DNA of 64,000 bases from Subdoligranulum variabile (GCA_004554775.1 SFKI01000002.1:186001-250000), one strand, 5' to 3'. Positions 7,816 to 18,283 are shown, numbered from the stretch's first letter. Notes: a model not told the origin generated them from the letters alone. Numbers and translations are program-made.

Positions 7816-9030
7816 TCAGTTCTGGCCGGACAAAACCTTGGCAGTGTTCAGGGCCTTGGTGATTTGGGGGTCGGTATCGACGGTGTAATCGTAGTAGGCG
7901 TTCTGCTCATCGGCGGACAGGGTAGCGTCCACATCGGGGGCCAGGCCCAGGTCGTTCCAGGACTGGCCCTCGTTGTCCAGCAGCAGGCCGATTGTGATGT
8001 AGGCGGCGGAGCCATCGGAGAAGCTCTGGGCATCGCTCATCACAACGCCCTTGCCCGCGGTGCGGGTGCCTACGATGGTGGCATTGTTCATCTTGCGCAG
8101 GGCATTGGCAAACAACTCAGCACCGTCGGCTGTGCTGCCGTTGACCAGCACGACCATAGGCACGGTGACTTCATTTTCATCGGACATGCGCAGCAGGGTC
8201 ACATTGCCGTCCTTATCTTCCTGTTGGGCGATAACGCCGGAGGGCACGCAGTAGTCAGCACAGACCAGTGCAGCGTTCAGGTTTTCGCCGGTGTTGTCGC
8301 GCACGTCAAAGATGAAGCTGGCAGCACCCTGGTTCAGCAGATTGTCGACGGCTGAGCGGAACTCGCTGGCGGTACTGGAAGAAAAGGCGTCGATACGGAC
8401 ATAGCCGCAGGTATCGCCGATCATCTGGCTGGAAACGGTGGTGGTACGGTAGTTGCTGTGCACGAGATCGACCGTCTGCTCCTGGCGATCTGGGGTCAGA
8501 TAGGTGATGGTGGTCGTGGTTCCCTCTTCTCCGAGCAGGGCCGAGGTGAGGGACGCAGTGTCGGTCATCGACTTGGTAGAAAGATCGCCGATGGCCGTGA
8601 TGAAGCCGCCGACCTGCAAGCCTGCTTCGCTGGCGGGCGAGTTGTTGTACAAGCGGGTGATGCGGCCATAGCCGGAGGACGGGTCGTTGACGACGGCCAC
8701 GCCGATGCCGGTCAGTTTGCCGGACTCAACTGCCAGGCGCTCACTGTAGGCCTTGGCGGTGTAGTAGCGGGCGTACTTATCGTTGATGCCCAGCATGTAA
8801 CCGGCGGCGAGAGTATCGTTCAGCGTATCCTCGTTGATGGAAAAATACTCGTTGGCGCGGACAAAACGGTCGATCTCGGCCAGCTTGTTATATTGGCGCT
8901 CTTTGCTTTTGACGCTGGAAACAGTGGAGTTGAACATATTCATCGAGACGACCATCGTCAGAGAGAAAGTGACCGCCATAGCGATCAGTGCGATGGTAAT
9001 AGTAACGCCGAGACTGATTTTTTTGCTCAT
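7816..9030 (-). CDS. S41-family C-terminal processing peptidase with Ser-to-Thr change at the nucleophile position
   Basis: Membrane-anchored, extracytoplasmic CtpA-like protein. Residues 7-30 form an N-terminal signal anchor. A PDZ domain covers about residues 100-185 (GIGVAV...SPASEAGLQVGG) and the S41 core follows. The catalytic lysine segment GTRTAGKGVV is intact. In the nucleophile segment, the usual NxxSAS(A/S)xE reads NGSTADGAE here, so threonine sits where serine normally acts. It may use Thr, use the neighbouring Ser, or be inactive. It follows an M23 hydrolase and FtsEX, the same context as the cell-wall enzymes that FtsX activates, so a role in maturing division hydrolases is likely (inference). 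Confidence 0.88.
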   Translation of the reverse strand: MSKKISLGVTITIALIAMAVTFSLTMVVSMNMFNSTVSSVKSKERQYNKLAEIDRFVRANEYFSINEDTLNDTLAAGYMLGINDKYARYYTAKAYSERLAVESGKLTGIGVAVVNDPSSGYGRITRLYNNSPASEAGLQVGGFITAIGDLSTKSMTDTASLTSALLGEEGTTTTITYLTPDRQEQTVDLVHSNYRTTTVSSQMIGDTCGYVRIDAFSSSTASEFRSAVDNLLNQGAASFIFDVRDNTGENLNAALVCADYCVPSGVIAQQEDKDGNVTLLRMSDENEVTVPMVVLVNGSTADGAELFANALRKMNNATIVGTRTAGKGVVMSDAQSFSDGSAAYITIGLLLDNEGQSWNDLGLAPDVDATLSADEQNAYYDYTVDTDPQITKALNTAKVLSGQN

Positions 9031-9066
9031 GGGTTCAGATGGCTCCTTACAAAATTATGCGGTCTT

Positions 9067-9180
9067 TTACAGGGTATAGGCAAGGCTGAAAAGAACGCTG
9101 GAAAAAAGGCCAAGGATCATAGCCACCGCAATGACAAGGCAGAAAACGCGCACGGCGGGCTTATGCTTTTGGGGCTTCAT
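9067..9180 (-). CDS. 37-residue single-span membrane peptide in the ftsEX operon
   Basis: Small gene with ATG at 9180 behind a GGGGAGGG ribosome site that begins just after the M23 gene stop, and a TAA at 9067-9069. The peptide starts MKPQKHKPAVRVFC and then has one strongly hydrophobic helix (about residues 12-34, LVIAVAMILGLFSSVLF). The basic N-terminus predicts an inside orientation. It fits snugly between the M23 and S41 genes (16 and 36 nt gaps), so it should be co-translated with the FtsEX-hydrolase set. I do not recognise a family. A role as a small regulator of the divisome or of the neighbouring protease is only a guess. Confidence 0.7.
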   Translation of the reverse strand: MKPQKHKPAVRVFCLVIAVAMILGLFSSVLFSLAYTL

Positions 9181-9196
9181 CAGGACTTCCCTCCCC

Positions 9197-10408
9197 TTAC
9201 GAGATATAGTTGGTGACGCTGGTCAGCACGCCGTTGACCTTCATTTCAAGGTGCAGGTGGTTGCCGGTAGAGTTGCCGGTGGTGCCGACATAGCCCAGCA
9301 GCTGGCCCTTGGTAACGGTCTGCCCTACACTGACGACGGGAGCGCTGTTCATATGGGCGTACAGGGTCGAGTAGGTGTTGCCGTTGGAATCGGTACCATG
9401 GTAGACCTGCACATAGTAACCCCAGCTGTAGTGGTAGGTGGCGGCGGTGACAATACCGTCCGCAATCGTGTAGATCTGGGTGCCGCCGGGGGCTGCATAG
9501 TCGGTGCCGCGGTGTCCGCCGCCGCCGAAGTAGCAGGAAATGTACTTAAAGGTCGCCAGCGGGCGGCCAAAATCGAGCGAACAGGTAATGGACGCGTTGC
9601 CGTACTTCTGGTTCTGGGCGTTCAGGTAAGCGTCCAATGCGGCGGCAGCAGCGTCCAGCTTTTTGCGGGCCTCGGCTGCGGCTTCTTCGGCGGCTTCCTG
9701 CTGGGCGGTGGCTTCGTCGATGTCCTCATTCGCCTGGGCAATGTTGACGGCCAACTCGTCCTGTTTGTTGTTCAGCTGGGTGTTCTGCTCTTCCAGGCTG
9801 GCCTGGGTGGCCTCCAGCTCGGCCTTGGCGTTTTCCAGGGCGGTGCGCTGGGCTTCGAGGTCGGCACGCTGGTTTTCGAGTTCTTCGCAGATAGATTGAT
9901 CCTTGCTGCTGATCTGCTCCAGCGTCTGGGCGAAGGTGAGCAGCTGGTACAGGTTGGTGGCGCTGGAAAGCAGTGCGATGGAACCACCGTCGTTCAGCAT
10001 CTGCATGGCGCCCATGCGCTGTTTGAAATCAGCCCAGCGCTGGTCGTACTCGGTCTGCTTGTTGTCAACTTCGATCTGCTTTTCATCAATCTGGGTCTGC
10101 TTTTCGTAGATCTGGCTTTGCAGGTCAGTGATCTGGTCGCTGATCAGCGATATCTGGCTTAAAATCAGGGTCTTTTGATCTTCCAGCTGGGATTTGACAG
10201 CCTCGGCATTGGCCTTGTTATCCTTTGCCTCTTTGATGGCGGCGTTGACCTTGTCCAGCTCGGCCTGTTTGGCTTCGACCTCGGCTTTCAACTGGTCCTG
10301 TTTGGAGTCGGCCATCGGCATAACGTCGGTAGAAAAGGTCATGACAAAGGCTATGGTTACGGCCAGCAAGGCGGAAGCGACCCGTTTAAAACGACGAGAA
10401 AGTTTCAT
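9197..10408 (-). CDS. EnvC-like M23 peptidoglycan hydrolase with coiled coil
   Basis: Secreted 403-residue murein hydrolase. An N-terminal signal segment (residues about 8-30) is followed by a long two-part coiled coil (about 33-255) rich in Q, E, K and A. A LytM/M23 domain forms the C-terminus. The zinc ligands are all present: HRGTDYAAPGG (His and Asp), YAHM and HLHLEM. The architecture matches PcsB/EnvC/CwlO-type proteins, whose coiled coil is held by the extracellular loop of FtsX and whose activity is unlocked by FtsE ATP hydrolysis. Gene order ftsE-ftsX-this gene supports that pairing. It may cleave cross-linking peptides at the septum. Confidence 0.92.
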   Translation of the reverse strand: MKLSRRFKRVASALLAVTIAFVMTFSTDVMPMADSKQDQLKAEVEAKQAELDKVNAAIKEAKDNKANAEAVKSQLEDQKTLILSQISLISDQITDLQSQIYEKQTQIDEKQIEVDNKQTEYDQRWADFKQRMGAMQMLNDGGSIALLSSATNLYQLLTFAQTLEQISSKDQSICEELENQRADLEAQRTALENAKAELEATQASLEEQNTQLNNKQDELAVNIAQANEDIDEATAQQEAAEEAAAEARKKLDAAAAALDAYLNAQNQKYGNASITCSLDFGRPLATFKYISCYFGGGGHRGTDYAAPGGTQIYTIADGIVTAATYHYSWGYYVQVYHGTDSNGNTYSTLYAHMNSAPVVSVGQTVTKGQLLGYVGTTGNSTGNHLHLEMKVNGVLTSVTNYIS

Positions 10409-10443
10409 TTGTTTTTTCTGTTCCCCTGTTTACAATCATGGTA

Positions 10444-11349
10444 TCAAACGTTCAGATGTTTACGGATACTGGTGGCGGTGCCGATGCCGCAGAGCACAAA
10501 GCCCAGCAGCGCAAAGCCGCCGACAAGGTAGAACCAGACATTGGTCAGCGGCACCAGCTGACCGCCAAACATCTGGGACAGATTGGAGGGATTCTCAGCA
10601 TACCAACGGATCAGGGCGTAGTACGCGCCACAGATGATGCCGGACGCCAGCGCGGCGGAGATCAGGCCGGAGGTGACACCCTCGACAAAGAACGGGAAGC
10701 GGATAAAGCCGTTGGTGGCGCCGACCAGTTTCATGATATTGATTTCTTTGCGGCGGTTAAAGACGGTGATCTTGATGGTGTTGTTAATGACCACGATGCT
10801 GACAATAGCCAGTACCAGCACGATGCCATAGCAGGCGTAGCTTACGACCTTTTGCAGCGAGACGAACACCTTGGACATTTCCAGCGGGGCGTTGACCTGG
10901 TACACACCGTCGATCTGGCGCAGTTGCTGGGAGACCGATTCAATATTATCGGGGCTGTCCACCACAACGCGGTAGTTGGGGTAGAACGGGTTATCGTTGG
11001 CAAAAGCGTCCTGCAAGTTGGTGTAAGAGGACAGCATGTCGCTGTACACCGCCAGCACGTCCTGCGGCGACATGTAAGTGACGCCGACCACATGGGCAGT
11101 GCTGCGGATGGCGGTGTCAGCAGCGGCAATCTGGTCATCGCTGGCACCCTGATCCATATAGACAACAGTCTCATTCTGGTCACCGATATACTCGACCATG
11201 GCGTCGATATTGACACCCAGCAGGTAGGCGGCACCAATCAACAGCATGCAGACGGTCAGCACGCCCATGGAGGCAAAGGTCATAAGCCGGTTGGCCCGCA
11301 GGTTATGCAGGCCCTGGCCGACCAGATAAGTAAAGCTGGAAAAACGCAT
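10444..11349 (-). CDS. ftsX: Cell division protein FtsX
   Basis: Permease-like membrane subunit of the FtsEX complex. It carries the ATPase signal across the membrane to a murein hydrolase. In its 301 residues, one helix lies near 22-45, a large extracellular loop spans about 46-165 (YIGDQNETVVYMDQG...), and three C-terminal helices (about 175-200, 222-245, 270-292) follow. This is the four-helix FtsX layout. The segment INIMKLVGATNGFIRFPF matches the conserved cytoplasmic coupling loop (RREIxIMKLVGATxxFIRxPF). The gene starts 15 nt after ftsE and precedes the M23 hydrolase. Confidence 0.95.
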   Translation of the reverse strand: MRFSSFTYLVGQGLHNLRANRLMTFASMGVLTVCMLLIGAAYLLGVNIDAMVEYIGDQNETVVYMDQGASDDQIAAADTAIRSTAHVVGVTYMSPQDVLAVYSDMLSSYTNLQDAFANDNPFYPNYRVVVDSPDNIESVSQQLRQIDGVYQVNAPLEMSKVFVSLQKVVSYACYGIVLVLAIVSIVVINNTIKITVFNRRKEINIMKLVGATNGFIRFPFFVEGVTSGLISAALASGIICGAYYALIRWYAENPSNLSQMFGGQLVPLTNVWFYLVGGFALLGFVLCGIGTATSIRKHLNV

Positions 11350-11364
11350 GGTATCCCCTCTTAA

Positions 11365-12135
11365 TTATTCCTCATCATCGTAATCTTCGTAGTCATCGTG
11401 GCCGTTCTCACGCTCGGCCATGCGGGCGGCATAGCGGCGGGCAACTTCGGGGTGCGAAGTGTCCGAGGCGACCATACCGTTGGCCAGCTCAATGACGCGG
11501 TTGTTGTATTTGCGGGCAAGTTTATGGACCAGCTCGTGCTCGTGGGTGACGACTACCACCGTGATATTGACTTTGTTGATGGCCTCGAACAGCTGCATAA
11601 TATCAAGCGACATCTCGGGGTCGATGTTGCCGGTGGGCTCGTCGGCGATGATCAGCTTGGGGCCGTGGGCCAGCGCGCGGGCAACGGCCACACGCTGTTG
11701 CTCGCCGCCGGAAAGCTCATCCGGCAGACGATCCATCTTATCCTCAAGCCCTACCAGCGACAGCACGTACGGGATGCGGGACTTGATCTTTTTGGTGGGA
11801 ATGTTGGTCACGCGCATGGCGAACGCGACATTCTCGTACACCGTCATGGTGGGGATCAGGCGGAAATCCTGAAAGACCACACCCATCTGGCGGCGTAGAT
11901 ACGGCACCTTGCGGCGCTTCATCTTGGTAAGATCCTGACCGTTGATGATGACGCGGCCCTTGGTGGGCTTTTCTTCCATCTGAATCAGTTTGAGGAAGGT
12001 AGATTTGCCAGCGCCGGAATGGCCCAGAATAAAGACGAACTCACCGTCGTCGATCTGAATGTTGATATCGTCGAGCGCTACGTTTTCATCGTTGTGTGTC
12101 TCGTAAGTTTTTGAAACATGTTCAAATTCGATCAT
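11365..12135 (-). CDS. ftsE: Cell division ATP-binding protein FtsE
   Basis: Cytoplasmic ATPase of FtsEX, 256 residues from the ATG at 12135 (GGGAG about 10 nt upstream). A longer frame opens upstream but lacks the family's start. MIEFEHVSKTY is the usual N-terminus. Walker A is GHSGAGKST (near residue 37), the signature is LSGGEQQRVAVARAL and Walker B is LIIADEPTGNID. The C-terminal tail after residue 225 is extended and acidic (DDYEDYDDEE). First gene of the operon, with a good sigmaA promoter upstream. Confidence 0.95.
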   Translation of the reverse strand: MIEFEHVSKTYETHNDENVALDDINIQIDDGEFVFILGHSGAGKSTFLKLIQMEEKPTKGRVIINGQDLTKMKRRKVPYLRRQMGVVFQDFRLIPTMTVYENVAFAMRVTNIPTKKIKSRIPYVLSLVGLEDKMDRLPDELSGGEQQRVAVARALAHGPKLIIADEPTGNIDPEMSLDIMQLFEAINKVNITVVVVTHEHELVHKLARKYNNRVIELANGMVASDTSHPEVARRYAARMAERENGHDDYEDYDDEE

Positions 12136-12194
12136 TGGTTTAAACTCCCATGCCCTTGCGACTTCTTGCGGATGGTTACAGTCATACATATAAT

Positions 12195-12223
12195 AGAATA
12201 CCATGCCAGCATGTTACGGTCAA
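12195..12223 (-). promoter_or_regulatory. SigmaA promoter of the ftsEX operon
   Basis: On minus: -35 TTGACC (12218-12223), 17-bp spacer, -10 TATTCT (12195-12200), about 60 nt before the ftsE start. Confidence 0.7.
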
Positions 12224-12247
12224 GCGCTTTTATGTGAGGAAAATGCG

Positions 12248-12285
12248 AAAAAATCCTGCTGTTGTGCGTAACAGCAGGATTTTTT
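12248..12285 (-). terminator. Bidirectional terminator after the PucR-family gene
   Basis: Perfect hairpin AAATCCTGCTGTT-gtgcgt-AACAGCAGGATTT flanked by A and T runs. It ends the leftward transcript of the regulator at 12310 and insulates it from the ftsE promoter. Confidence 0.9.
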
Positions 12286-12309
12286 GAAAACTTTGTAAAT
12301 TTATGGAAT

Positions 12310-13395
12310 TTAATATTTTGCCGGGTTGGCAGACAGGTACTTCTTGACCATCAATGCTACCTTAAAGACGATGGCATCGTCGAAGTTACGCAGATCAAGG
12401 CCGGTCAGTTTGCGAATCTTTTCCAGGCGGTAGACAAGCGTGTTGCGGTGCACGAACAGGCCGCGGCTCGTCTCGGAAACGTTCAGGTTGTTCTCGAAGA
12501 AGCGTTGGATGGTGAACAGCGTTTCCGCGTCGAGAGAGTCGATGCTCTCCTGCTTAAAGACTTCGCGCAGGAAGGCTTCACACAGAGTGGTGGGCAACTG
12601 GTAGATCAGGCGGGCGATGCCCAGATGATCATAACTGATGACCTGACGCTCGGTGTCGAACACCTTGCCGACTTCCATGGCAATCTGGGCTTCTTTGAAG
12701 CTGGAAGCCAGATCCTTGATGTTGCCGATGGGGGTGCCGATGCCGACGACCGCCTTGATATAGTGGTCGCCCTGCAAGGTATCGACGATGGAAGCGGCCA
12801 GCTTTTCCATATCGCGGGTGTTGTTATCGGGCTTGATCTCCTTGACCAGCACGGTATCAGTCTCGCTGATATTAAAGACGAAGTCCTTCTGCTTGTCCGG
12901 GAACAGGCCGCTGACGACGTCGTAGGCAGAGATATCGTTGCCGGAGGTCACGCGGACCAGAAGCACGACACGCTGCACATCGGAGACAAAGTGCAGCTCT
13001 CGCGCTTTGGCGTAGATATCGCCGGGCAAGATGTTATCCAGCACGACGTTTTTGATGAAGTTGGTCTTATCAAATTTTTCGTCGTGATACTGTTTGATGC
13101 ACTGCAAGCTAATCGACAGCATGGCAGAGAACTGCTCAGCCGTTTCATCGGTGCCCTCGACAAATGCGGCATAGTCGTTATGCTTGGCATTGGAGAACTG
13201 ATGGTAGGAATAGCCGTCGCGCACAAAAGCATCACCGGCGGTCTGGTGGGCAGCGGCTACGCCCTCGCGCACCTCGCCGATCTGCCCCAGCTCTGAGCAG
13301 GAAATCACGGTGCCCGTTTCGTCAACAACGCCGACCACGCGGTCGACGGCGTCCTTCATCTGGTACACCACGTTCTGGAAGACCCTGTTCGCCAT
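12310..13395 (-). CDS. PucR/CdaR-family transcriptional regulator
   Basis: 361-residue cytoplasmic regulator. The N-terminal half resembles the sugar-diacid recognition region (about residues 1-135, starting with a helix and a GVVDETGTVISCS sensor-like strand). A central GGDEF-like segment covers about 140-260. The C-terminal PucR helix-turn-helix (about 300-355) reads NLNVSETSRGLFVHRNTLVY, then RLEKIRKLTGLDL. This HTH is diagnostic. The ligand and targets are not visible: no sugar-diacid or purine pathway lies beside it, and it is a monocistronic gene with its own promoter and terminator. In Clostridia such stand-alone regulators are often global, but that is inference. Confidence 0.88.
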   Translation of the reverse strand: MANRVFQNVVYQMKDAVDRVVGVVDETGTVISCSELGQIGEVREGVAAAHQTAGDAFVRDGYSYHQFSNAKHNDYAAFVEGTDETAEQFSAMLSISLQCIKQYHDEKFDKTNFIKNVVLDNILPGDIYAKARELHFVSDVQRVVLLVRVTSGNDISAYDVVSGLFPDKQKDFVFNISETDTVLVKEIKPDNNTRDMEKLAASIVDTLQGDHYIKAVVGIGTPIGNIKDLASSFKEAQIAMEVGKVFDTERQVISYDHLGIARLIYQLPTTLCEAFLREVFKQESIDSLDAETLFTIQRFFENNLNVSETSRGLFVHRNTLVYRLEKIRKLTGLDLRNFDDAIVFKVALMVKKYLSANPAKY

Positions 13396-13474
13396 AGTAT
13401 GTGCTCCCCTTCAGATATTTGTGGGCAAATTGCCGTTGGCCATCTTGCCCGAAAATCAAAAGCTCTTGATGTAT

Positions 13475-13503
13475 ATTTTACACAATTAGCTTGACTTTTG
13501 CAA
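13475..13503 (-). promoter_or_regulatory. SigmaA promoter of the PucR-family gene
   Basis: On minus: -35 TTGCAA (13498-13503), 17-bp spacer, -10 TAAAAT (13475-13480). The leader of about 75 nt contains two copies of a GGGCAA-type block (GGGCAAGATGG; the second as TTTGCCC in inverse form), which may form a weak hairpin or operator. Confidence 0.6.
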
Positions 13504-13562
13504 CATATTTTAACGAAAAAAGCAAGATTTTCTTGTACATTTTTCAAATCTGGGCAAAATGA

Positions 13563-13590
13563 ACCCCACTGCCGGGTGAAACAGTGGGGT
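13563..13590 (-). terminator. Terminator after the sugar-phosphate transferase
   Basis: Hairpin ACCCCACTG / CAGTGGGGT with a 10-nt loop, followed on minus by a weak T tract (TTCATTTT). It lies 10 nt beyond the stop codon. Confidence 0.65.
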
Positions 13591-13599
13591 CAGCATCCG

Positions 13600-14226
13600 T
13601 CATTTTGACGATTTTTGTTCAGTTGGTTTCTGCATGCTGCCTGTACCGCCTTCGACAACACCGCGGCGCTGGAACACGTAGGAGAAGCTGTGGAAGAAAA
13701 TTTTCAGGTCCATGCCAAAGGTCAGGTGGGCGGCGTATTCCCCATCATATTTGGCTTTTACGTCGATGGGCAGCTCGTCGCGGCCGTTGATCTGCGCCAG
13801 ACCTGTAAGGCCCGGGCGGATATCGTTGGCATGTACTTTGTCGCGCGCGTCGATGAGGTCGTACTGGTTATAAAGCGCCGGGCGCGGGCCGATAATGCTC
13901 ATCTGCCCGGCCAGAATGTTGTAGATCTGGGGCAACTCATCCAGGCTGGTCTTGCGCAGAAATGCGCCGCTTTTGGTGATGTAGCTGTCGGCATTTTTCA
14001 AAAGATGGGTGGGCACGTCGTGCGGGGTGTCGCCGCGCATCGTGCGGAACTTTAAAATGTTAAAGTGGGTCTTGCCTTTGCCGACGCGGCGCTGCTTGAA
14101 AAAAACAGGACCCGGGGAGTCGGCTTTGATCCACAGGGCAATAATGCCCATCGGGATGGCCAGCACAATGGTGGCCGTCAGGGACAGGATGAAATCCAAG
14201 ATGCGTTTTACATAGCGTTGGTACAT
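13600..14226 (-). CDS. Initiating sugar-1-phosphate transferase (PglC/WcaJ-type, polyprenol phosphate)
   Basis: Membrane phosphoglycosyltransferase that moves a sugar-1-phosphate from a UDP-sugar to undecaprenyl phosphate, the first step of surface glycan assembly. The 208 residues from ATG 14226 (4 nt after the previous stop) hold one N-terminal re-entrant hydrophobic helix (about 10-32). The bacterial-sugar-transferase motifs follow: SPGPVFFKQRRVG, KFRTM, TSLDELPQIYNIL, MSIIGPRPAL and RPGLTGLAQINGRDELP. This is the short monotopic form rather than the long WcaJ form with five extra helices. It is coupled to a 4,6-dehydratase gene, as in pglF-pglC pairs, so the first sugar may be a diNAcBac-like or other 6-deoxy amino sugar (inference). 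Confidence 0.92.
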   Translation of the reverse strand: MYQRYVKRILDFILSLTATIVLAIPMGIIALWIKADSPGPVFFKQRRVGKGKTHFNILKFRTMRGDTPHDVPTHLLKNADSYITKSGAFLRKTSLDELPQIYNILAGQMSIIGPRPALYNQYDLIDARDKVHANDIRPGLTGLAQINGRDELPIDVKAKYDGEYAAHLTFGMDLKIFFHSFSYVFQRRGVVEGGTGSMQKPTEQKSSK

Positions 14227-14230
14227 GGCA

Positions 14231-16210
14231 TCAATCCCCCTTTTCGTCATGCAGCTTGCGGGCTTTTTCCAGCTCTTCACGGGAGAGAATCATGGTATTG
14301 CCGCTGGCAGCGACCACGGTGTGGTCGGCACGAACACGGCGGTTGGGATGGTAGCTGGGCACCATCTCCTGCAAACACTCGACTACGGCGTCATCGTTGT
14401 GCTGGGCCGAGGCTTTAAGCTCCTGCAGTTCGGTATAGAATTTTTCAAGGTCAATATCCATCGGCGGTGCGATGAAAATTTTGTTGTGGGCAGTCTTGAG
14501 CATCTTGTCCTGCTCGGCGTCCATCAGCAGTTCTTCGTACAGCTTTTCGCCGGGGCGCAGGCCGGTGATCTTGACCTGCATATTGACGCCCGGCTCGTAC
14601 CCGTAGAAGCGGATCAGGCGATTAGCAAGGTCCATGATTTTGACGGGCTCTCCCATATCCAGCACGTAGATGCTGCCGCCTTTAGCCAGACCGCCGGCTT
14701 GCAGCACCAGCTGCGCGGCCTCGGTGATCGTCATAAAGTAGCGCACGATATCCGGGTGGGTGATTGTGACGGGGCCGCCGCGCTTGATTTGTTCCTCAAA
14801 CAGCGGGATGACGCTGCCGTGGCTACCCAGAACGTTGCCGAAACGCACGGCCACGCACTTCATATCGGTGCCGCTGGCAAAGGACTGGATGAGCATCTCG
14901 CACAGACGCTTGGTGCAGCCCATGACGTTGGTGGGGTTGACGGCTTTGTCGGTAGAAAGCTGGACAAAACGCTCGACGCCATGCTCGGCGGCAGAAGTAA
15001 GCAGATTTTTGGTGCCGAACACGTTGTTTTTGACGGCTTCGGCGGGGCTGATCTCCATTAGCGGCACATGCTTGTGGGCAGCTGCGTGGAAAACGACCGA
15101 GGGATGGTAGGTTTCAAAAACTTCGTCCAGACGCTGCTTATCGCGGATGGAACCAATCAGCGTGATAACGGGGGCCTCGGCACCGTATTTGTTGCGCAGC
15201 TCGGTCTCAAGCTCATAGGCGCAGTTTTCGTAGATGTCAAAAATCAACAGACGACGGGGCTGGTAGCGCATGATCTGGCGGCAAAGCTCACTGCCGATGG
15301 AACCGCCGCCGCCCGTGACCAGCACGATCTTGTCATGCAGATATTCGGAGATCTGGGCGTTGTTCAGCTGAATTTCATCGCGGGACAGAAAGTCGGCAGT
15401 GTTCAGTTCACGGAAACCGGCGGCTACGGGGTTGCCGTTCTCGTCAACGGCCTGCGGATCAGACAGCATACGCACCCGGCAGTGGGTGGAGTTGCAGAGG
15501 TTGATGATCTCGCTGAGACGCTCACCTTTTAGCGTGGTGATGGCAATGACGATCTCAACAATGTGGTACTTGCGCACCAGCTCGGGAATATCGGAGATCG
15601 TGCCGCGCACCGGCACACCCTGCACGCGCAGGCCCTTTTTGGTCAGGTCGTCATCGACCATGCAGACCGGGTTGCCGAAGCTCTGGTTTTTATTTTTGCA
15701 AAGGTTGACCGCCCAGGCACCGGCGTTGCCCGCGCCTACGATCAGCAGTGGTGTATCATCCTCGGGCTTATTGACGCGGGCATCGTGCAAAGTGCGGCAC
15801 AATCGCCATAGAAAGCGCACGCCTGCTATGGCTGCCGTGTTGAACACCGCGCCGAAGATCAGCACCGCGCCGGAGATGGGACGGCTGTGGTAGAACAGAT
15901 CAAACAGCATGATAATGCCGGTGGCAAGGCCCGAAAGGCAGGTCAGGCGGGCCAGGTCGCGCATACCGGCGTATTCCCACATGATCTCGTACAGGCCGCC
16001 GAACCAGAACACGATCATATAGATCGGCAGTACGTAGGCCAGCATGGGGGCCATGGCGCGGATGGTCAGCACCCGCTTGTAGGCGTCGCCGCTGTCAAAC
16101 CGCAGCATGACCGCCAGCCAGTAGCAGAGGACGATCAGCCCGCAGTCCAGCAGCATCAGGGCAATGCGCCGCGGCAGACCTTTGATGATTTGTTTTGAAT
16201 CCTGTTGCAT
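14231..16210 (-). CDS. Membrane-bound UDP-N-acetylhexosamine 4,6-dehydratase (PglF/CapD/WbpM type)
   Basis: 659-residue enzyme that makes a 4-keto-6-deoxy sugar nucleotide, probably from UDP-GlcNAc. The N-terminus has about four transmembrane helices (residues 12-125). A first nucleotide-binding-like domain carries LLIVGAGNAGAWAVNL near 160. The SDR domain has VTGGGGSIGSELCRQI near 295. The active-site segment STDKAVNPTNVMGCTKR places Met where ordinary SDR enzymes carry Tyr, which is normal for this dehydratase group. It lies upstream of the PglC-like transferase. No aminotransferase or acetyltransferase for finishing bacillosamine is nearby, so the final sugar is unknown. Confidence 0.93.
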   Translation of the reverse strand: MQQDSKQIIKGLPRRIALMLLDCGLIVLCYWLAVMLRFDSGDAYKRVLTIRAMAPMLAYVLPIYMIVFWFGGLYEIMWEYAGMRDLARLTCLSGLATGIIMLFDLFYHSRPISGAVLIFGAVFNTAAIAGVRFLWRLCRTLHDARVNKPEDDTPLLIVGAGNAGAWAVNLCKNKNQSFGNPVCMVDDDLTKKGLRVQGVPVRGTISDIPELVRKYHIVEIVIAITTLKGERLSEIINLCNSTHCRVRMLSDPQAVDENGNPVAAGFRELNTADFLSRDEIQLNNAQISEYLHDKIVLVTGGGGSIGSELCRQIMRYQPRRLLIFDIYENCAYELETELRNKYGAEAPVITLIGSIRDKQRLDEVFETYHPSVVFHAAAHKHVPLMEISPAEAVKNNVFGTKNLLTSAAEHGVERFVQLSTDKAVNPTNVMGCTKRLCEMLIQSFASGTDMKCVAVRFGNVLGSHGSVIPLFEEQIKRGGPVTITHPDIVRYFMTITEAAQLVLQAGGLAKGGSIYVLDMGEPVKIMDLANRLIRFYGYEPGVNMQVKITGLRPGEKLYEELLMDAEQDKMLKTAHNKIFIAPPMDIDLEKFYTELQELKASAQHNDDAVVECLQEMVPSYHPNRRVRADHTVVAASGNTMILSREELEKARKLHDEKGD

Positions 16211-16285
16211 TGGTTGTTTCCTTTTGTAAGGTTATCTTCAGAAAAGCCACAAGGGGCAAAAGTAAAGTGCGGTATATTCTTATTT

Positions 16286-16291
16286 ATTATA
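16286..16291 (-). promoter_or_regulatory. -10 box of the dehydratase-transferase operon
   Basis: Perfect TATAAT on minus inside GTTATAATAA, about 75 nt before the dehydratase ATG. No convincing -35 box stands at 16-18 bp, and the glmS terminator overlaps that position. Confidence 0.45.
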
Positions 16292-16301
16292 ACACAAAAA
16301 T

Positions 16302-16336
16302 GCTCCGTTGTGTTGCATACTGCGCACAAACGGAGC
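16302..16336 (-). terminator. Terminator after glmS
   Basis: On minus, GCTCCGTT pairs with AACGGAGC across a loop and is followed by ATTTTT. It lies about 40 nt after the glmS stop. Confidence 0.8.
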
Positions 16337-16376
16337 GGCAGGCTGCCTAAAGATAGGCGTTATTTTTTGGTGAAAA

Positions 16377-18218
<1,842 letters not shown>

Positions 18219-18283
18219 AAGAGTACGCCTCCTTGTTTATGTTCAGTACGGTATTGGCATGAATTAAACAATATATGCATATA

